A stretch of DNA of 64,000 nucleotides from Phymatolithon calcareum (Eukaryota > Rhodophyta > Florideophyceae > Hapalidiales), in assembly GCA_977006965.1 (NCBI GenBank), contig OZ345366.1:620001-684000 (forward strand). The letters are read 5' to 3'. This document shows, piece after piece, positions 33,103 through 42,034 of this stretch. Positions within the stretch are counted from its first letter, which is position 1, and every line of letters starts with the position of its first letter. A program made the position numbers and the translations under genes. The notes beneath the pieces were generated by a model that worked only from the letters and a program-made list of their open reading frames with translations, made no database searches and was not told where the DNA came from.

Positions 33103-33668
33103 ATCTTACACGCATTCGTGCAATAGCGCTCCATTGCTTCCCGTAAGAGCATAATCTAACCCTTCCTCTTCGCACAACTGCACTATGCCATATCCGGCAA
33201 TTAGTACGTACTGCATGTGATCCGCAACATAGTGTTCAAATGGGAGACGTAGAGATTTATTGCGGGTTTCCCTCGCGCAAGCTGGTAAATGGTAATAAGC
33301 ACGTTGAAATCGAAATGACTTTACGCTAGAGTGTTCCAATTTCATGTTAATTTCGTTCTCGTCGTTCTTGCTGTGCGAAGTGGACACCAGCTGGTGTGGT
33401 TTGGTCTTTCTACCACATGCTCCAGTCGAGTACCATAAACCTAGCAGTAAGCTGGTTTGTACGTCGTCTCTCTAGCGTTTTCAAAAAATTAAATGCAAAC
33501 TATACTGTGCGGTTTATGTCCAGCAGAGCCATACCTTCAAAGGTCCCCCCACTGTCCGAAAAAAACCATCATACCATGAAAGGCGGTTCAAACCGACTGT
33601 AATGACACTACAAACCAATATCCCATAAATTTCACTCCTCCAGTGTTTGTTGCGGTATAGACTGGGCC

Positions 33669-34563
33669 TAAGTACCCATTGCCCTCCGCCTTTCAGACTG
33701 TAATGCAGGAACTTACCGAAGGCTCATCTTCAACTTGGGGCCCACCATACATTTCTGTGAAACATCTTCAGTTTCTAAAAGAGGCCGTCTCTGACTGGAC
33801 CAAGGAAATCGGAACTCAAGGCACTTCCTATCCCTTGCCACGACTGTGAGCACGAGGGGCAAATGCGCAACAGCCGTATTGGTATGCAGTTTAAATAGAC
33901 CCACATCGTAAAGGTGTTTCACATCCATGGTTGCTGTGCGCCATGCGGTATCCTCGGCAGCCAGCAGTGACCACCGTGCCGCGAAAAGCTACTATAAAAG
34001 CAGATGCTGATGAGGAGTGATTACACGCCCCAGCGTTGTTCCATTTGTGGCCATGTCAGAATCTGTGCACGCGCGAAAGGATTAGACCGATGTGAATTCT
34101 CGTGGGTTCATCCCGAGCATTGTAAGGAGTTATGAATGTTTCTCTATTGTGGCTGATGAAAAAGAAGGTATTGAAGAGATCAGTATTAAAAAGGACATTT
34201 TCCCTCATCCGACGAACATGCAAAGGAAAGCTCAAGCCGAAGGTGTACTCAGCACTTTGGGCCAGAGAGAGAGGCGCGTTTCACATCCAAACACACCGAT
34301 CTGAGCTGTTTCCAGACAGTGCACAGCGATTGGCCAATTTCAAAAAATAAATCATACATGCCCCTTTCGAGCACTTCGAGGCATTAGGTAGCCGGAGTCG
34401 ACAATTTTCTTCCTGCTCAAATTAACTGGACTCTATCTTCCTTGGACATCGTCACTTTTCGCGGACAAATCCAAGCAAGCATCACCCTCATAGCGTGGAA
34501 ACTCCACTCCCTCCACAACACACATCAACCCCGCACGTCCCCTCTGCCACCGGAGATCATCTA
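33669..34563. other. right flank of the transposon and Nup53 upstream region
   Basis: Blocks A and B of the left flank recur here in inverted order (33672-33735 and 33750-33790). The remainder holds no recognised gene. The stretch just before 34564 becomes pyrimidine- and proline-codon-rich and may be a 5' UTR. Confidence 0.5.
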
Positions 34564-35418
34564 ATGCAGCCTCTCCCCCCAGGTGCGCCAAGCGCCACCC
34601 CAGAACGACTCCCAAGTTATCTCCTGGCCTCCTCCCAATCCGCAGCATCGCCAGCCCTTCCCGCCCCGCATGCCTCCCCCGCCCTCCCTCCAAGCGGGCA
34701 ACTCTTCCGGGGCGCCGCGACCCCCCCCTCAGCAATCGCCTTCAACGAGCGTCTGCGTCCGGGCGGCGGCGGCACAGCCTCTCCCGCCCCGCGTCCCGCG
34801 CCCGTCTCCACACCCGGGCGCATGCCTCCCTCGCGCTCGCTGATGGACGCCGGGCCGCCGTCGATATTCAGCGTGCGCTCCCCCGCCGTCGCCTCGACGC
34901 CCGTGGCGACCGCAGCGCTCACGCCGCGGCCCGCGACGCGCGGCGCCGAGCGGTGGATCACCGTGTTTGGCTTCCCGTCGTCGCTCGAATCGGCCGTGCT
35001 GCGCGAGTTTCGGCGGCACGGTGAGGTTGTGCGCACTGTGGCAGGACGCGGCAATTGGATGCATCTTATGTACAGCACTGTGGTGCAGGCGCAGGTTGCA
35101 CTCCACAAACAGTGGCGTCTCGTGGCGTCCGGCGCTGTCATGGTCGGCATTGTGCCGTGCACGGAGCCGGAGGTGGCACGGGAGGCGGAGGAGCAGGTGG
35201 AGAGGGGGATTATTGTGGCAAGTCCGTCGGCCGGTTCTGCGGCACAGCATTCGCCTATGATGACGACGCCGTCGCCGGCGCATCGTACGCTGCGCACGCC
35301 GTCGAGTATTTTAAGAAGGGAACCGGTGGCGACGGGGGCGGGGACACCGGCTTCGATTATTCGTACGCCGCAACCGCAAAAGGGCATTTTTGGATACATT
35401 GCAGATCTTTATGGTTGA
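34564..35418 (+). CDS. Nucleoporin Nup53/Nup35 (MPPN RRM)
   Basis: This is a structural nuclear-pore protein that links the inner ring to the pore membrane. The ATG at 34564 gives 284 residues; the frame is open further upstream only to non-ATG codons. Residues 1-125 are Pro/Ala/Ser-rich and disordered. The Nup53-type RRM spans about 128-205 (ERWITVFGFPSSLESAVLRE, FRRHGEVVRTV, GNWMHLMYST, then MVGIVPC). This RRM class dimerises rather than binding RNA. The protein ends in GIFGYIADLYG, a short amphipathic helix like the C-terminal membrane-binding motif of Nup53. TPSSILRR before it resembles linear motifs used to bind partner nucleoporins. The gene is very GC-rich and intronless, and is the first gene of the island after the transposon. 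Confidence 0.88.
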   Translation: MQPLPPGAPSATPERLPSYLLASSQSAASPALPAPHASPALPPSGQLFRGAATPPSAIAFNERLRPGGGGTASPAPRPAPVSTPGRMPPSRSLMDAGPPSIFSVRSPAVASTPVATAALTPRPATRGAERWITVFGFPSSLESAVLREFRRHGEVVRTVAGRGNWMHLMYSTVVQAQVALHKQWRLVASGAVMVGIVPCTEPEVAREAEEQVERGIIVASPSAGSAAQHSPMMTTPSPAHRTLRTPSSILRREPVATGAGTPASIIRTPQPQKGIFGYIADLYG

Positions 35419-36229
35419 GATGTTTGGTTTGATTTCGTATTGTTTGTTATTGCACTACGTCTGGGAATCGTTTCTGTGTTTCGGCTTTTTGGGTTTTTTG
35501 AGATGCCGTGCAAAGGGCTGCGTTACTAATTAGAAGAAGTTTGGAGCGGAGCGGAATATTGCAAAGGGTGAGGACTGAAATCAGTTGGGTACTGTAGTTC
35601 TTTGGAAGTCCGTTTTTGTAATTTAATTGTTGCCATACTTGAAGTAAAGACCTCTAACATTACTCTGGCTATCGCATACTGAGAGAAGATTGATTACGTT
35701 GTGGAAACACTGCGCTTCTCAAGTTTCGAATATTGTACAGATGAGGTTTTTGAAAACATCCAACGCACGCGAGGATGCTCGAGACAATTTCCAACATAGC
35801 CAATCAAACAGTTGAACTTAAATAGGTCGGCATGTTGCCAGAACAGGTCAACTATTTTTGCTCGGTAGGTCACTGGATTCAGATCCATGCAGTACGAAAA
35901 TCCTGCAGGTTTCAGTCAACTTCATCACAAGAGGTATACTTCGGTCAAAAAAGAACACCAGGCAGCCACACTAGTGTCTGCACAGCAATTGGTAGTATAC
36001 GTTATTAAAAATAGAAAAATCTGCTGAAGAGAGGCACCCATGGACAAGAGACACAAACGATACTGCTCTCCTTCGCCTGGACCTTACAAAGTGAACGAAC
36101 GAGTGTTGGGTTACAGAAATCGCATGCATCAATACCAATAGCTGGTACGCACGCACGCACGCACGCCACTGCTACTTCAAATCAAATCAAATCAAATCAA
36201 GAAGTTGCCGAATTCACACTGTACGTTCA
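35419..36229. other. tail-to-tail intergenic with microsatellites
   Basis: The region lies between the 3' ends of Nup53 and the RS protein. It contains an (ACGC)n run at about 36150-36166 and an (AAATC)n run at 36177-36200. No gene is seen. Confidence 0.5.
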
Positions 36230-37927
36230 TCACTCCTTTTCTGGAGCTGCCTCTTTCCCCTTGTTTTCAGTTGCAGTAGGTGCGCTCTTGTTGTCACTCT
36301 CATCACGTTGCAGTGCAACAAGATCCCCACTGCGTAATTTGTCTTCCTTCTTCGAGTTCATGTTCCCAGGGGGAGCATCTACGTTTCCTTTCAGAACTGT
36401 ACTTTCAGACTTTTGCATCTCTCCGTTCCAACTTCTGTGTCCAGCAACATCACCGGCACTGTCCGATGCGATGGCGGGCCCGCTCATAGTTTTTCCAGAC
36501 TCCGCCATCCGCACCAAAGCTGAACCACCAACTTCATTTTCAGAGCCGGCAGGCTTATCAGATGATTCCATCTTAGAGGCCTGATCGTCGTTCAGATGTT
36601 CGGCCACAGGTTCAGCTTTTGCGCCAACGGGCTTCGCATCAGTCTCATGCTTCTGAACTTCTTCTGAGCCCATATTAATATTCGTATCTGTTTCCATTTC
36701 GGCCGCCCGCGTGGTCTTTCCCACATCGTTCAAGTCACCGCCAATTGAGCCCTTCGCATTGTGATATTGCCGTGCCTCCTCGGTCACACCACTGACGGCA
36801 ATTTCTTCGGCATCCAACGCTTCTTTCGCTCTCTCCGACAAAGCGCGCTTATCCACGAGGTCTTCCGTGACAGCGCTTCCCGACGGCGGTTTCGCGTCCG
36901 TGTCCACAGTGTCCATCGATCTGTCACCATGATCACGGTTTCTCATCTCTTCACGTCCACGCATGTCCCCCTCCTCCGTCCCTCGACGACTTTCATATGA
37001 CCGTTCGCGCTCTTCCCTTCCTCTGCCACGACGACGATCCCGGTCACGCTCTCTGCGACGCCGTCCTCGGGGCTCATCGTACGTCAGTGGACGCTCGTCA
37101 TACCTGTTCACGTCAGACGGTTGCTCAAATGTCCTCGACTCCTGATGCACGGCAACAATGGCAACTGTCTCATTGGAACTGCCTATTCTCCCAATAGTCA
37201 AGAATCCCTGTTGCTCCTTTTCCTTACACAATTTTTGAAACGAGGCATAATTAGAACCTCTTATGGACCAGTGCGGAGCCAACCTACGCATGACATCATT
37301 CACAAGAGAGATATTGAAAGGGAGACGATTCCGCCGTAAAGCGTCATCCAACGCTGTGAAAAACAAGTCATGCGTGTCGGGGTCTGACCAAAAATGTATC
37401 GGACGCCTCTCATAACGTTCGCGTCCACGACCGCGCCTGTTGGCCGGCCTGTCGCGTTCGCGCGAGCGATGCCGAGTGCGACGACGCGGTGGAGAGCGAC
37501 TGTTGTCGTATCCACGACTGCGGCTTCTGCTGCGACTCCTGGTGCGACTGCGATCGCGGCGCGCACGACGGCCGTAGCGATCGCCGCCCCGACGACGGCG
37601 GTACCGATCACGGCTGCGCGAACGAGAACGACTGCGAGACCGGCTGCGCGAATAGCGACGGCGGCGTTCGCGGCTGCAGCTGCGCGAACGCGCCGGGGAG
37701 ATTGAACGTTCGTCACGACGACGACGCTTTGTGGATGCGCTGATGCCAGAATCCTGAGGACGTGTTTCGCCTGGAGAAACGGAGCGGTCTCGTGCGCGCC
37801 GTGTATCTCGGATGGAGTCAGAGTCTGACTGAGGGCGATGACGCTTGCCTCGACGAGGGCTGCGGCTCGGTGTGCGACTGGGATAGTCGGAGTACCTGTG
37901 CAGGTCACGACCAAGCGGTTCATCCAT
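36230..37927 (-). CDS. RS-rich nuclear protein with an internal folded domain
   Basis: The protein is 565 residues from the ATG at 37927. Residues 1-165 are an Arg/Ser domain with long RS and RD dipeptide runs (SRSRSRSRSRSRDRYRRRR), typical of splicing-associated proteins that are phosphorylated by SR kinases and act in the nucleus. A compact segment follows at about 175-255 (FWSDPDTHDLFFTALDDALR, NISLVNDVMRRLAPHWSIRG, SNYASFQKLCKEKEQQGFLT). It is not an RRM; its helix pattern and the YxSFQKLxKE stretch suggest a winged-helix, perhaps LOTUS/OST-HTH-like. The rest is charged and disordered: Arg-rich to about 340, then Lys/Glu/Asp-rich with low complexity. A role in RNA processing is inferred from composition alone. 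Confidence 0.75.
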   Translation of the reverse strand: MDEPLGRDLHRYSDYPSRTPSRSPRRGKRHRPQSDSDSIRDTRRARDRSVSPGETRPQDSGISASTKRRRRDERSISPARSRSCSRERRRRYSRSRSRSRSRSRSRDRYRRRRGGDRYGRRARRDRSRTRSRSRSRSRGYDNSRSPPRRRTRHRSRERDRPANRRGRGRERYERRPIHFWSDPDTHDLFFTALDDALRRNRLPFNISLVNDVMRRLAPHWSIRGSNYASFQKLCKEKEQQGFLTIGRIGSSNETVAIVAVHQESRTFEQPSDVNRYDERPLTYDEPRGRRRRERDRDRRRGRGREERERSYESRRGTEEGDMRGREEMRNRDHGDRSMDTVDTDAKPPSGSAVTEDLVDKRALSERAKEALDAEEIAVSGVTEEARQYHNAKGSIGGDLNDVGKTTRAAEMETDTNINMGSEEVQKHETDAKPVGAKAEPVAEHLNDDQASKMESSDKPAGSENEVGGSALVRMAESGKTMSGPAIASDSAGDVAGHRSWNGEMQKSESTVLKGNVDAPPGNMNSKKEDKLRSGDLVALQRDESDNKSAPTATENKGKEAAPEKE

Positions 37928-39207
37928 GATTACGTATGGGAAGGATGCAACTTGTCAGCCAGTTCCGAAGGGCGATGACAGTCCCGATGGAAGACGTGAG
38001 TCAGAGGTTTGGGATCGGCTGCGCGACGAGGCGGAGAAGTAGGCGGACGAATTGCTTGCGTTCGCAATTGCAATTCGACGGGTATTCCCGTCGCCCCGAT
38101 GCCTGGAGTGAGTGTACAGTAGCGGAGATGTGGTGAAAGTTGACAATGCACCGCTCGTGTGTGGCGGGGCGAGCTTGCCCGCAGAGGTGAAGTGCGAGAG
38201 CACAGTCTATATTTTGGCAGGACAAAACATTCACGCGGGGCACACTTGAGGACCGAGCGGGCCATAGCTGGCGTGACATGATTGGACAGCCTGGCACTAT
38301 CTTTCCAAGTGTGAATATTCAATCTGGGGCCACAAACTGTCCAATTTTCTTCTGTGGGACACCTGTCCTTCCGCGCGCCGACTGGCGGGAACCGCCCACT
38401 TAGGTAGATCCGCGGATCAAACTGGATAACGGCTAGATTCGATGGACAATAGGAGTGCACCGTTGGGCGCGGAAGCAACAAGCAAATCTTTCCGCGCGCG
38501 TGCCGCGGCTCGATGTCCACGCGCCGCAAAGAAATCCCACCCCTGGTAGAGTCTCGTCCTCGGCGAATCTCCTCCTGAGGCATGTGTGACACACGCATCA
38601 GGCGACTACCACAACCTCTGTCTGTATCCAATTCGAAGACTCTTTCTCTCCTCGTTTGCTCGTCGGTGCCGCACATCAATCTCCATTTCGATCTGCTCGG
38701 GTAGCTCATCTTACATAATCGCCTATGGCGTCACGCAGCATTTTTCTGGGGCAATGTCAGGTTGTGTTTCTCTTCCATCGCATTGCCTTACACATCTTCT
38801 ACAACCTCAGGCTATACCCACCGCCGGAATTCGTCACCTGCCATGTCAGAATTTTCGAACAGAGTGTCCTAGTTACGTTTCAGCGGTCACAGCATCCAAT
38901 GCGACCAACCCGCGCTGCGAGTACAATCCCTTGCTTCCGCGCCGCCACATGCTGCTGCACGTAGTCCAGTGAAATTGGAACCGTCACTGCCGATCACCGC
39001 GATCATGTCCTCCGGCTCGCTACAGCCGCATCCTTGTGCGGCCACCCTCCGCGCCTCAGTTTCCCAACAACTTTGAGTCCGTAAACTTTTTTGTTCCCCA
39101 CTTCAAAAGCAAATCTCCACTCCCCTGTAACTTCGACATTAGCTCACTCCCATCTTTCTCACCTCTCGAGTTGCTACACTCTCTGCTTACTGCACTCCCT
39201 TTTTGCG
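37928..39207. other. divergent intergenic region, possible undetected spliced gene
   Basis: It separates the RS protein and the divergent Hint gene and must include both promoters. TACAGTA lies at about 38118, 190 bp before the RS start. An open frame of 259 codons (38709 to 37930, minus) ends 3 bp before the RS start but shows no protein-like features. An exon-like minus segment at 38606-38709, after an AG, encodes a charged helix (IEMEIDVRHRRANEERKSLR). No gene model could be closed. Confidence 0.35.
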
Positions 39208-40674
39208 ATGATGTTCGCAACCGCATTACTCCGTCTCTGTCTATACTGTGTCTTGCTCTCCAACGTCCTCGCAAACACTGACACTGGACACACCACGGGC
39301 GTCGCACCGAAGAACGATTCCGCACCTGTAGCCGGACAAACTCCTTCATCCGGCGGCTTTGACCCCAACGCAGGATCCGGTGCCTCGGCCGGCAATACAC
39401 AACTCGCTGGTACATACTCCCTGCTATACTCGTTCCCCGGGAAGGGCAGCGATCCTCGTTGTGGTACCCCCATTTCATTCTCGGGTCCCGATTTGACGTT
39501 TCCTACAGGTTCCATCAAGATAGACGGCACGACATGTGGCGGCAGTAAACTTGTCTTCAAAGATGGCAAAAAAGCCGGCTTTGACACTGACGCCTCCCAT
39601 TCCATGATCGACAAGGGTACGGACAACGGTCTTGGGCCCAACCCGGGCGGACGTGCCGTCTTCCTCGAGCTTCAGAGGCGAGGTGCCCCATTCGCATACG
39701 CATACACCGAAGTGCAGGGCAAGGGAGGTCCAGGACTGGAATGCGGGAAATACAAATACGGTCCGGGTACTGCATACCTCATCTTCAACCTGAAGAATTT
39801 CTTGCAGGTTCCGTTCGGCAACTTTTCGCCAGGCGAACGTTATCTTTACGTCACGGCCATTGGATTCACTTGCATTTATAAGCTTGGCGGTCTCCAGCCT
39901 GTCTCCACCCCAGCACCAGGAACTGCACCACCAACAGAACCGGGAACGGAACCAGTTGTACCGAGTGCCCCGACAACTCCCACTCCTTCACCCAGTAATA
40001 CCACCACCACAGTACCCAACGAAACCTCCATTAGTGGACCCGTGGTACTGGGAAATATCACGGGAGTTAATACCACGGCGGCAATGTGTTTCCCGGGCTA
40101 CGCTACAGTGGAGGCTATACGCAAGAACGGATTCATGTTCGAGACCGTTCGTATGGACGAGCTTAGAGTTGGCGATATCGTACGCGACACACAAGGTCGA
40201 AAGAGCGCTGTATACGGATTCTCGCACCGCTCGCGTAAAGCAAGATCAGAATTTGCGCAAATCACACTCGCGGGCGGAAAATCTATCGCAGCGTCGGCCG
40301 GACACTTCCTTCTGCGACCGAATGGACGTGCGGTAGCCGCTGGGGTTGTGCGTGTCGGGTCATTCCTATCCGACCGACGTGGAATTCCGCTGCAAGTGAG
40401 ATCCGTGACATCGCAATGTGCCCTCGGGCTCTATGCCCCGCTCACAATGTCTGGGACGCTTGTGGTGGACGGGGTGTCAGCCACAGTGTACACGACGGCC
40501 TTCTGGCCGACCGGAGCCCGAGCTGTGCTGCTTCCGCTTCGCGCGCAATTTGCGATTCGGCGTGTGATGTTCCGCATTATGGAGTTCGTTCAGGGGCGAA
40601 GAGGGTTTACAAAGAAGGGGATGCTCAATATGAGAATGTTGTTAAAAGCCGCTTCTATTAGAGCGGTTTGCTAG
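39208..40674 (+). CDS. secreted protein with C-terminal Hedgehog-type Hint (Hog) domain
   Basis: The protein is 488 residues from the ATG at 39208; a second ATG follows directly. Residues 1-25 are a signal peptide (ATALLRLCLYCVLLSNVLAN). Residues about 60-225 form a Cys-containing extracellular domain of unknown family (SLLYSFPGKGSDPRCGTPIS, then GGRAVFLELQRRG and YLYVTAIGFTC). A Pro/Thr-rich linker with NTT glycosylation sites follows. The Hint module starts at Cys294 (CFPGYATVE) and continues with MDELRVGDIVRD, SAGHFLLR (Ser363 and His366 in place of the usual TxxH) and YAPLTMSGTLVVDG, a Hedgehog-family signature. Autoproteolysis before Cys294 with release of the N-domain is expected from the family. 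The basic, hydrophobic tail (about 440-488) occupies the place of the sterol-recognition region. There are no introns. The last 33 bp overlap the Tim13 coding end on the opposite strand. Confidence 0.87.
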   Translation: MMFATALLRLCLYCVLLSNVLANTDTGHTTGVAPKNDSAPVAGQTPSSGGFDPNAGSGASAGNTQLAGTYSLLYSFPGKGSDPRCGTPISFSGPDLTFPTGSIKIDGTTCGGSKLVFKDGKKAGFDTDASHSMIDKGTDNGLGPNPGGRAVFLELQRRGAPFAYAYTEVQGKGGPGLECGKYKYGPGTAYLIFNLKNFLQVPFGNFSPGERYLYVTAIGFTCIYKLGGLQPVSTPAPGTAPPTEPGTEPVVPSAPTTPTPSPSNTTTTVPNETSISGPVVLGNITGVNTTAAMCFPGYATVEAIRKNGFMFETVRMDELRVGDIVRDTQGRKSAVYGFSHRSRKARSEFAQITLAGGKSIAASAGHFLLRPNGRAVAAGVVRVGSFLSDRRGIPLQVRSVTSQCALGLYAPLTMSGTLVVDGVSATVYTTAFWPTGARAVLLPLRAQFAIRRVMFRIMEFVQGRRGFTKKGMLNMRMLLKAASIRAVC

Positions 40675-41087
40675 AGCCTCTGTTACGAGATTCATGGCCT
40701 ACGGTGGACACATCCGCATTACAAGCAGGTGAATAAGTCAGTTCAATATACTTAGAAGTCAGCTGATGGATTGCTTAGGTGAAAACGTACCTCAACAAAG
40801 CGATCGACGCATTTTTCGATACAGTCCGTTTCGCGACTGGAGAGGCTACGAGACGGGGATGGAATGCACACCTTAAAGCATTTGTCCGTGACCTGTTGAC
40901 AGATTTGGATTCAGTCCCACAGGTCAATGTTAGTTTCAGGCTCTGGAGGAGAAATAGATCGACATTAAGAGACGAAAATGTGGGTGAGCGAACATACCTG
41001 CTCGCGGAACACCTCCCCCATTTGCGCGTTTACCTGTGCCTGGATACGGGCCATCATCTCGTCGGGACTCATGTTGCTTTGATCCAT
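40642..41087 (-). CDS. TIM13: Mitochondrial small Tim chaperone, Tim13-like, three exons
   Basis: This is an intermembrane-space chaperone that, with its Tim8-type partner, escorts hydrophobic precursors to the inner membrane. Exons are 40998-41087, 40791-40892 and 40642-40698, all phase 0, with introns of 105 and 92 bp (GTATGT...CAACAG and GTACGT...CCGTAG). The 82-residue product is MDQSNMSPDEMMARIQAQVN..., then a twin CX3C core: CFKVC and CIEKC, 14 residues apart, as required for the two disulphides of small Tims. VTDKCF, CVDRFVE and the final AMNLVTEALANRS match Tim13 better than Tim8, 9 or 10. No targeting peptide is present, as is normal for Mia40-imported proteins. No single open frame covers it, so simple ORF finding misses it. 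TACAGTA lies about 120 bp before the start. Confidence 0.88.
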
Positions 41088-41510
41088 GGCTTAAGGCTAC
41101 GTGGGATTCTTGTCGATATTCTCGTTTTTTCGTTTCGCTTGGCACCAGGGAAATATCGTCCTTATCGAACAGCCATCTGCTGTGCCAAGAAATCTGCGCA
41201 GACCTGATACTGTAAGTGCAAATATCATAATTTTTAATCTCAAAAGAAAGCAAGTCAAATTGACGCCGCGCGTGACGTCGACGCTGAGCTCAATAGAAGG
41301 AAACGTTCTGCATGTCATGACGAATCAGGCGGTCAGGGCGGCTGCACCAGGAATCCCTAAGATTCCCGCGTCCAGAAGGACGTCGTGCTCAGTTGTTCGG
41401 GATTACAAAATTGATTTTAAATACTTGTTCGTGGAGTAATTACGTCAATTGTTTGAATCTCTCTCTCCGCCTTCTCTCTTTTGATCAAGAGTTTCCATCC
41501 ACCAAGACAA

Positions 41511-42034
41511 CTATCCCGTAAAAAAACGTCGCCACGACTGCCAGGGAAGAAAGCCACCGCACCTTTCCAAAATTCATAACAGAAAAATCACCCAGTCAGT
41601 TTTGAGTCTGACGAATTTCAATGATCGTTCATATAAAAATCCAAACATACTTGGTGCAGCGCGTGAGAATCTCAGACTGAGGGTCTGACCGCACGAGCCC
41701 AGAGCCAGCGCACTCAGGGCAACGGCGCTGGCGCACAATGCGCTCTCCAAAGAGCACCGCGGCAACAAAAAAAGGGGTGGCGAGCGCCACGCTGCCAGCC
41801 ACAACAGCAGTGCCCGGCGCCACGGCCTCGCCGAGAGCCATCCGCGGCCTGCACACCGCGCTGTGTAACATGCGCATGTTCCGTTCGTCTTCGACGATTT
41901 CCGGAAACAACTGTTCAGGGTGCACTGCAGAATGCTCTTTTTCTGCGGGAAGGAACCTTCTGTGAGAAACGAATCCGAGCAGCGGTATGATGTGCGTGAT
42001 CTCAACTGAGTATGGATCGTCTTGAGCTGGGAAT
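41511..42034 (-). CDS. small membrane protein with CxxC pairs, spliced, 5' end uncertain
   Basis: Two exons are supported: 41651 to about 42034, and 41511-41562, joined across an 88-bp intron (GTATGT...GGAAAG) within a Lys codon. The spliced frame reads CPECAGSGLVR...RCTKCGGFLPWQSWRRFFTG and stops; without splicing it ends at once. CxxCxGxG followed by CxxCGGFLPWQSWRRFF recalls a conserved C-terminus of small plastid-associated proteins of plants, from memory and not verified. A membrane segment lies just before (GTAVVAGSVALATPFFVAAV). Upstream the frame is open to about 42034, after a possible acceptor (TTCTCAG). The first in-frame ATG is at about 41881, so an upstream exon is likely but not found. 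Binding of a metal by the four cysteines is plausible. Confidence 0.6.

Larger units (their letters stand above)
21526..33668. mobile_element. 12.1-kb TIR DNA transposon with TAA target duplication
   Basis: Perfect 23-bp terminal inverted repeats begin GGCCCAGTCTATACCGCAAC (21526-21548, and the complement at 33646-33668). TAA flanks both ends (21523-21525 and 33669-33671), a 3-bp target duplication. The interior holds a giant transposase gene on the minus strand and ORFs of 166, 639 and 363 residues on the plus strand, with a 2.6-kb non-coding part near the left end. GGCCC ends with a TAA duplication resemble PIF/Harbinger elements. However, the transposase resembles the large Plavaka/TNP2 type, so the superfamily is uncertain. 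Ends and main frames are intact, which suggests a young copy. Confidence 0.85.

Noticed and set aside
34495-34563. Upstream in-frame extension of Nup53 from a GTG
   Set aside because: Nuclear genes rarely start at GTG, and the first ATG is at 34564.
34617-35399. Long minus-strand ORFs opposite Nup53
   Set aside because: They are GC-driven shadows. The plus strand has the Nup53 RRM and C-terminal motif.
37394-37743. Ala/Thr/Arg-rich plus-strand ORFs
   Set aside because: They are antisense shadows of the RS repeats.
37930-38709. 259-codon ORF directly before the RS protein
   Set aside because: It starts with ATG but is low in protein-like pattern, lies in a GC-rich divergent promoter region and has no recognisable family.
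38880-39000. Minus-strand segment resembling a proteasome beta subunit (SDGSNFT then DYVQQHVAARKQGI)
   Set aside because: It needs a one-base frame change within the match, and neither the preceding nor the following conserved parts of the family are present.
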